DNA of 22,452 nt from JBKPDV01 sp046728075 (GTDB lineage: Bacteria; Acidobacteriota; Thermoanaerobaculia; UBA5066; Gp7-AA6). The position numbers and the translations under genes are program-made. The stretch covers positions 1 to 22,452 of the forward strand of contig JBKPDV010000190.1 of NCBI GenBank assembly GCA_046728075.1, read 5' to 3'. The notes below the pieces were generated by a model. It was not told the DNA's origin, did no database searches, and saw nothing but the letters and a program-made list of their open reading frames with translations. Positions 21,238 through 22,452 of the stretch are shown here, one piece after another. Within the stretch, counting starts at the first letter, position 1, and every line of letters starts with the position of its first letter.

Positions 21238-22452
21238 ATGACGAAGTCCCGGGCAATGAGGTTTTCTCTCGTGATCCTGGTATTGGCATTCATCGCAGGC
21301 GCCGCTCAAGCGCAGATCGGCGCGGTCGTGTCGAACTGGAGTGTGCCCTCGTCCAGTTCCAGCTCCAGCTCCGGGCTGCATCACAGCCATGCGCTCGCCG
21401 ACGTGACCTTTGGGCTTGCTTTCATCGGCGTGACTCCGTGCCGCATCGTGGACACGCGCGGACCGGCTGGGCCCTTCGGCGGGCCGTCGCTGCCCGCGAG
21501 CACGCCGCGCAGCTTCACGCTTCCGGCGGGGCCCTGCGCCGGCATCCCGGCTACGGCGGCCGCCTATTCCCTGAACATCACGGTAACCAACACTCTTGGA
21601 GCCGGCTTCATCTCGCTCTACCCGACCGGCGGGTCGGCGCCTGTCGTCTCGACCCTGAACTACGTCGGCGGGCAGACGATTGCCAACGCTGCGATCGTCC
21701 CGTCAGGAACGAGCGCGGCGGTGACGGCCGTCGCCGGCGTGTCCGGGACAGATCTCATCATCGACATCAACGGCTACTACGTCGGCAAAGGGAGCGTTTC
21801 GCCGCTGAACCCGAATGAGTACGTCGGGTTTCAGGCAAACATCAACGGGGCCGGTACTCTCTTCGGGTGGAACACCAATACGGCGGGCACCAGTACGGCC
21901 ACCTCAGGCGTGTGGGGCTACGTTGACACGCCGGCGAACGGCCCCGCGGGCATTTATGCGGTTCAGAACTCCGCCTCGGGAACGAATTACGGGGTCCATG
22001 CGATCAACAACAGCGTGACGTCACAGGCTTATGCCGTTCTTGGCGAGTCTGGAACCGCCGGTTGGACGGCTGTCAACTTGGCAGCTGCGGGCGGTCGGTT
22101 CATTTCCGCTGGAAGTTCGTTTAACTACGGGGTCATCGGCGAGGGGACCACGGGTGGCGGGCTCCTGCGCCGCACCGACAACACCGGAGCCGTTCAGACA
22201 ACGGGATTCATCGGCTTCCTCGGTTCCGACGGCCTCAACACGCCGAACAACCTCACGGTGAGTGGAGTCAAGAGCTTCGCGGAACCCCACCCGAGCGACG
22301 CGAGTAAGGTCATCAAGTACGTCGCTCTCGAGGGGCCGGAAGCGGGAACCTATTTCCGAGGCAGAGGCCGCTTCGTCGGGGGGAGGGCAACCATCGAGGT
22401 TCCGGAGAGTTTCCGGATGGTGACGGACACGGAAGGACTCACTGTCCAGGTC
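21238..22452 (+). CDS. Secreted surface protein with a VTPCRxVDTR module, truncated by the window end
   Basis: At least 405 residues with no stop before the edge. The signal peptide covers about 1-25 (ending GAAQA before QIG), followed by an eight-serine run (38-45) and a GLHHSH stretch. The first domain (about 55-190) opens with VTPCRIVDTRG (65-75) and ends LIIDINGYYVG, a module I recognise from large extracellular proteins of Acidobacteriota and actinobacteria. A Gly/Thr/Asn-rich middle part (about 195-340) has beta-structure with YGVxA-like repeats (NYGVHAINN, NYGVIGEG). The last visible part (about 345-405: SFAEPHPSD, YVALEGPEAGTYFRG) is a beta-rich C-terminal module found in tail-fibre-like and surface proteins. 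It probably acts in adhesion or surface layering, but this is inferred. Its ribosome binding site is strong. Confidence 0.85.
   Translation, partial: MTKSRAMRFSLVILVLAFIAGAAQAQIGAVVSNWSVPSSSSSSSSGLHHSHALADVTFGLAFIGVTPCRIVDTRGPAGPFGGPSLPASTPRSFTLPAGPCAGIPATAAAYSLNITVTNTLGAGFISLYPTGGSAPVVSTLNYVGGQTIANAAIVPSGTSAAVTAVAGVSGTDLIIDINGYYVGKGSVSPLNPNEYVGFQANINGAGTLFGWNTNTAGTSTATSGVWGYVDTPANGPAGIYAVQNSASGTNYGVHAINNSVTSQAYAVLGESGTAGWTAVNLAAAGGRFISAGSSFNYGVIGEGTTGGGLLRRTDNTGAVQTTGFIGFLGSDGLNTPNNLTVSGVKSFAEPHPSDASKVIKYVALEGPEAGTYFRGRGRFVGGRATIEVPESFRMVTDTEGLTVQV

Overview
The window is high-GC, densely coded bacterial chromosome. It has no tRNA, rRNA, CRISPR array, transposase or phage gene. The gene set suggests a heterotrophic member of the Acidobacteriota, possibly Thermoanaerobaculia-like. 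The pointers are a secreted protein with the 'VTPCRIVDTR' module, a DUF4331/ECF sigma/RskA locus, a fused homocysteine methyltransferase-MTHFR and an S9 peptidase. This placement is inference from gene content, not a phylogenetic result.

Layout: (1) 1-1584, minus strand: a halogenase-family flavoprotein followed by the start of an anchored protein that leaves the window. (2) 1716-3966: a three-gene OpuC/YehXYZ-type osmoprotectant ABC transporter with two GTGA start/stop overlaps. (3) 3967-5223: a structured dispersed element, a small membrane protein, a Tat-type ferritin-like protein and two inverted heptamer-repeat arrays. (4) 5224-8288: a DUF4331 secreted protein divergent from an ECF sigma factor and its RskA-type anti-sigma factor. 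(5) 8289-8548: a non-coding cassette with a sigma-54-like promoter, a candidate 77-nt RNA and an intrinsic terminator, bounded by a 16-bp inverted repeat. (6) 8549-14108: a DPP-IV-like S9 peptidase, divergent from a TIM-barrel-like secreted protein, class I fructose-1,6-bisphosphatase and a HupE/UreJ membrane protein. (7) 14203-17391: the bifunctional homocysteine methyltransferase/MTHFR convergent with ychF, with a 135-nt hairpin between them. (8) 17411-20958: a second copy of the structured element, a Ca2+/H+ antiporter, a nucleoside hydrolase and an APC permease. (9) 21238-end: a truncated secreted surface protein behind a 279-nt leader.

Most of the novelty is in the non-coding DNA. Two copies of an approximately 160-bp element (3998-4153 and 17411-17572) differ mainly by changes that preserve base pairing, which points to selection on a folded RNA or a cruciform. 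Intergenic regions repeatedly carry degenerate tandem repeats with a 7-nt period, each array with a different unit, often as inverted arms between gene ends. Several genes have a TANNNT-type -10 box only 6-11 nt before the start codon and no Shine-Dalgarno sequence, which implies leaderless or near-leaderless transcripts. One of them (the APC permease) appears to start at CTG or ATT.
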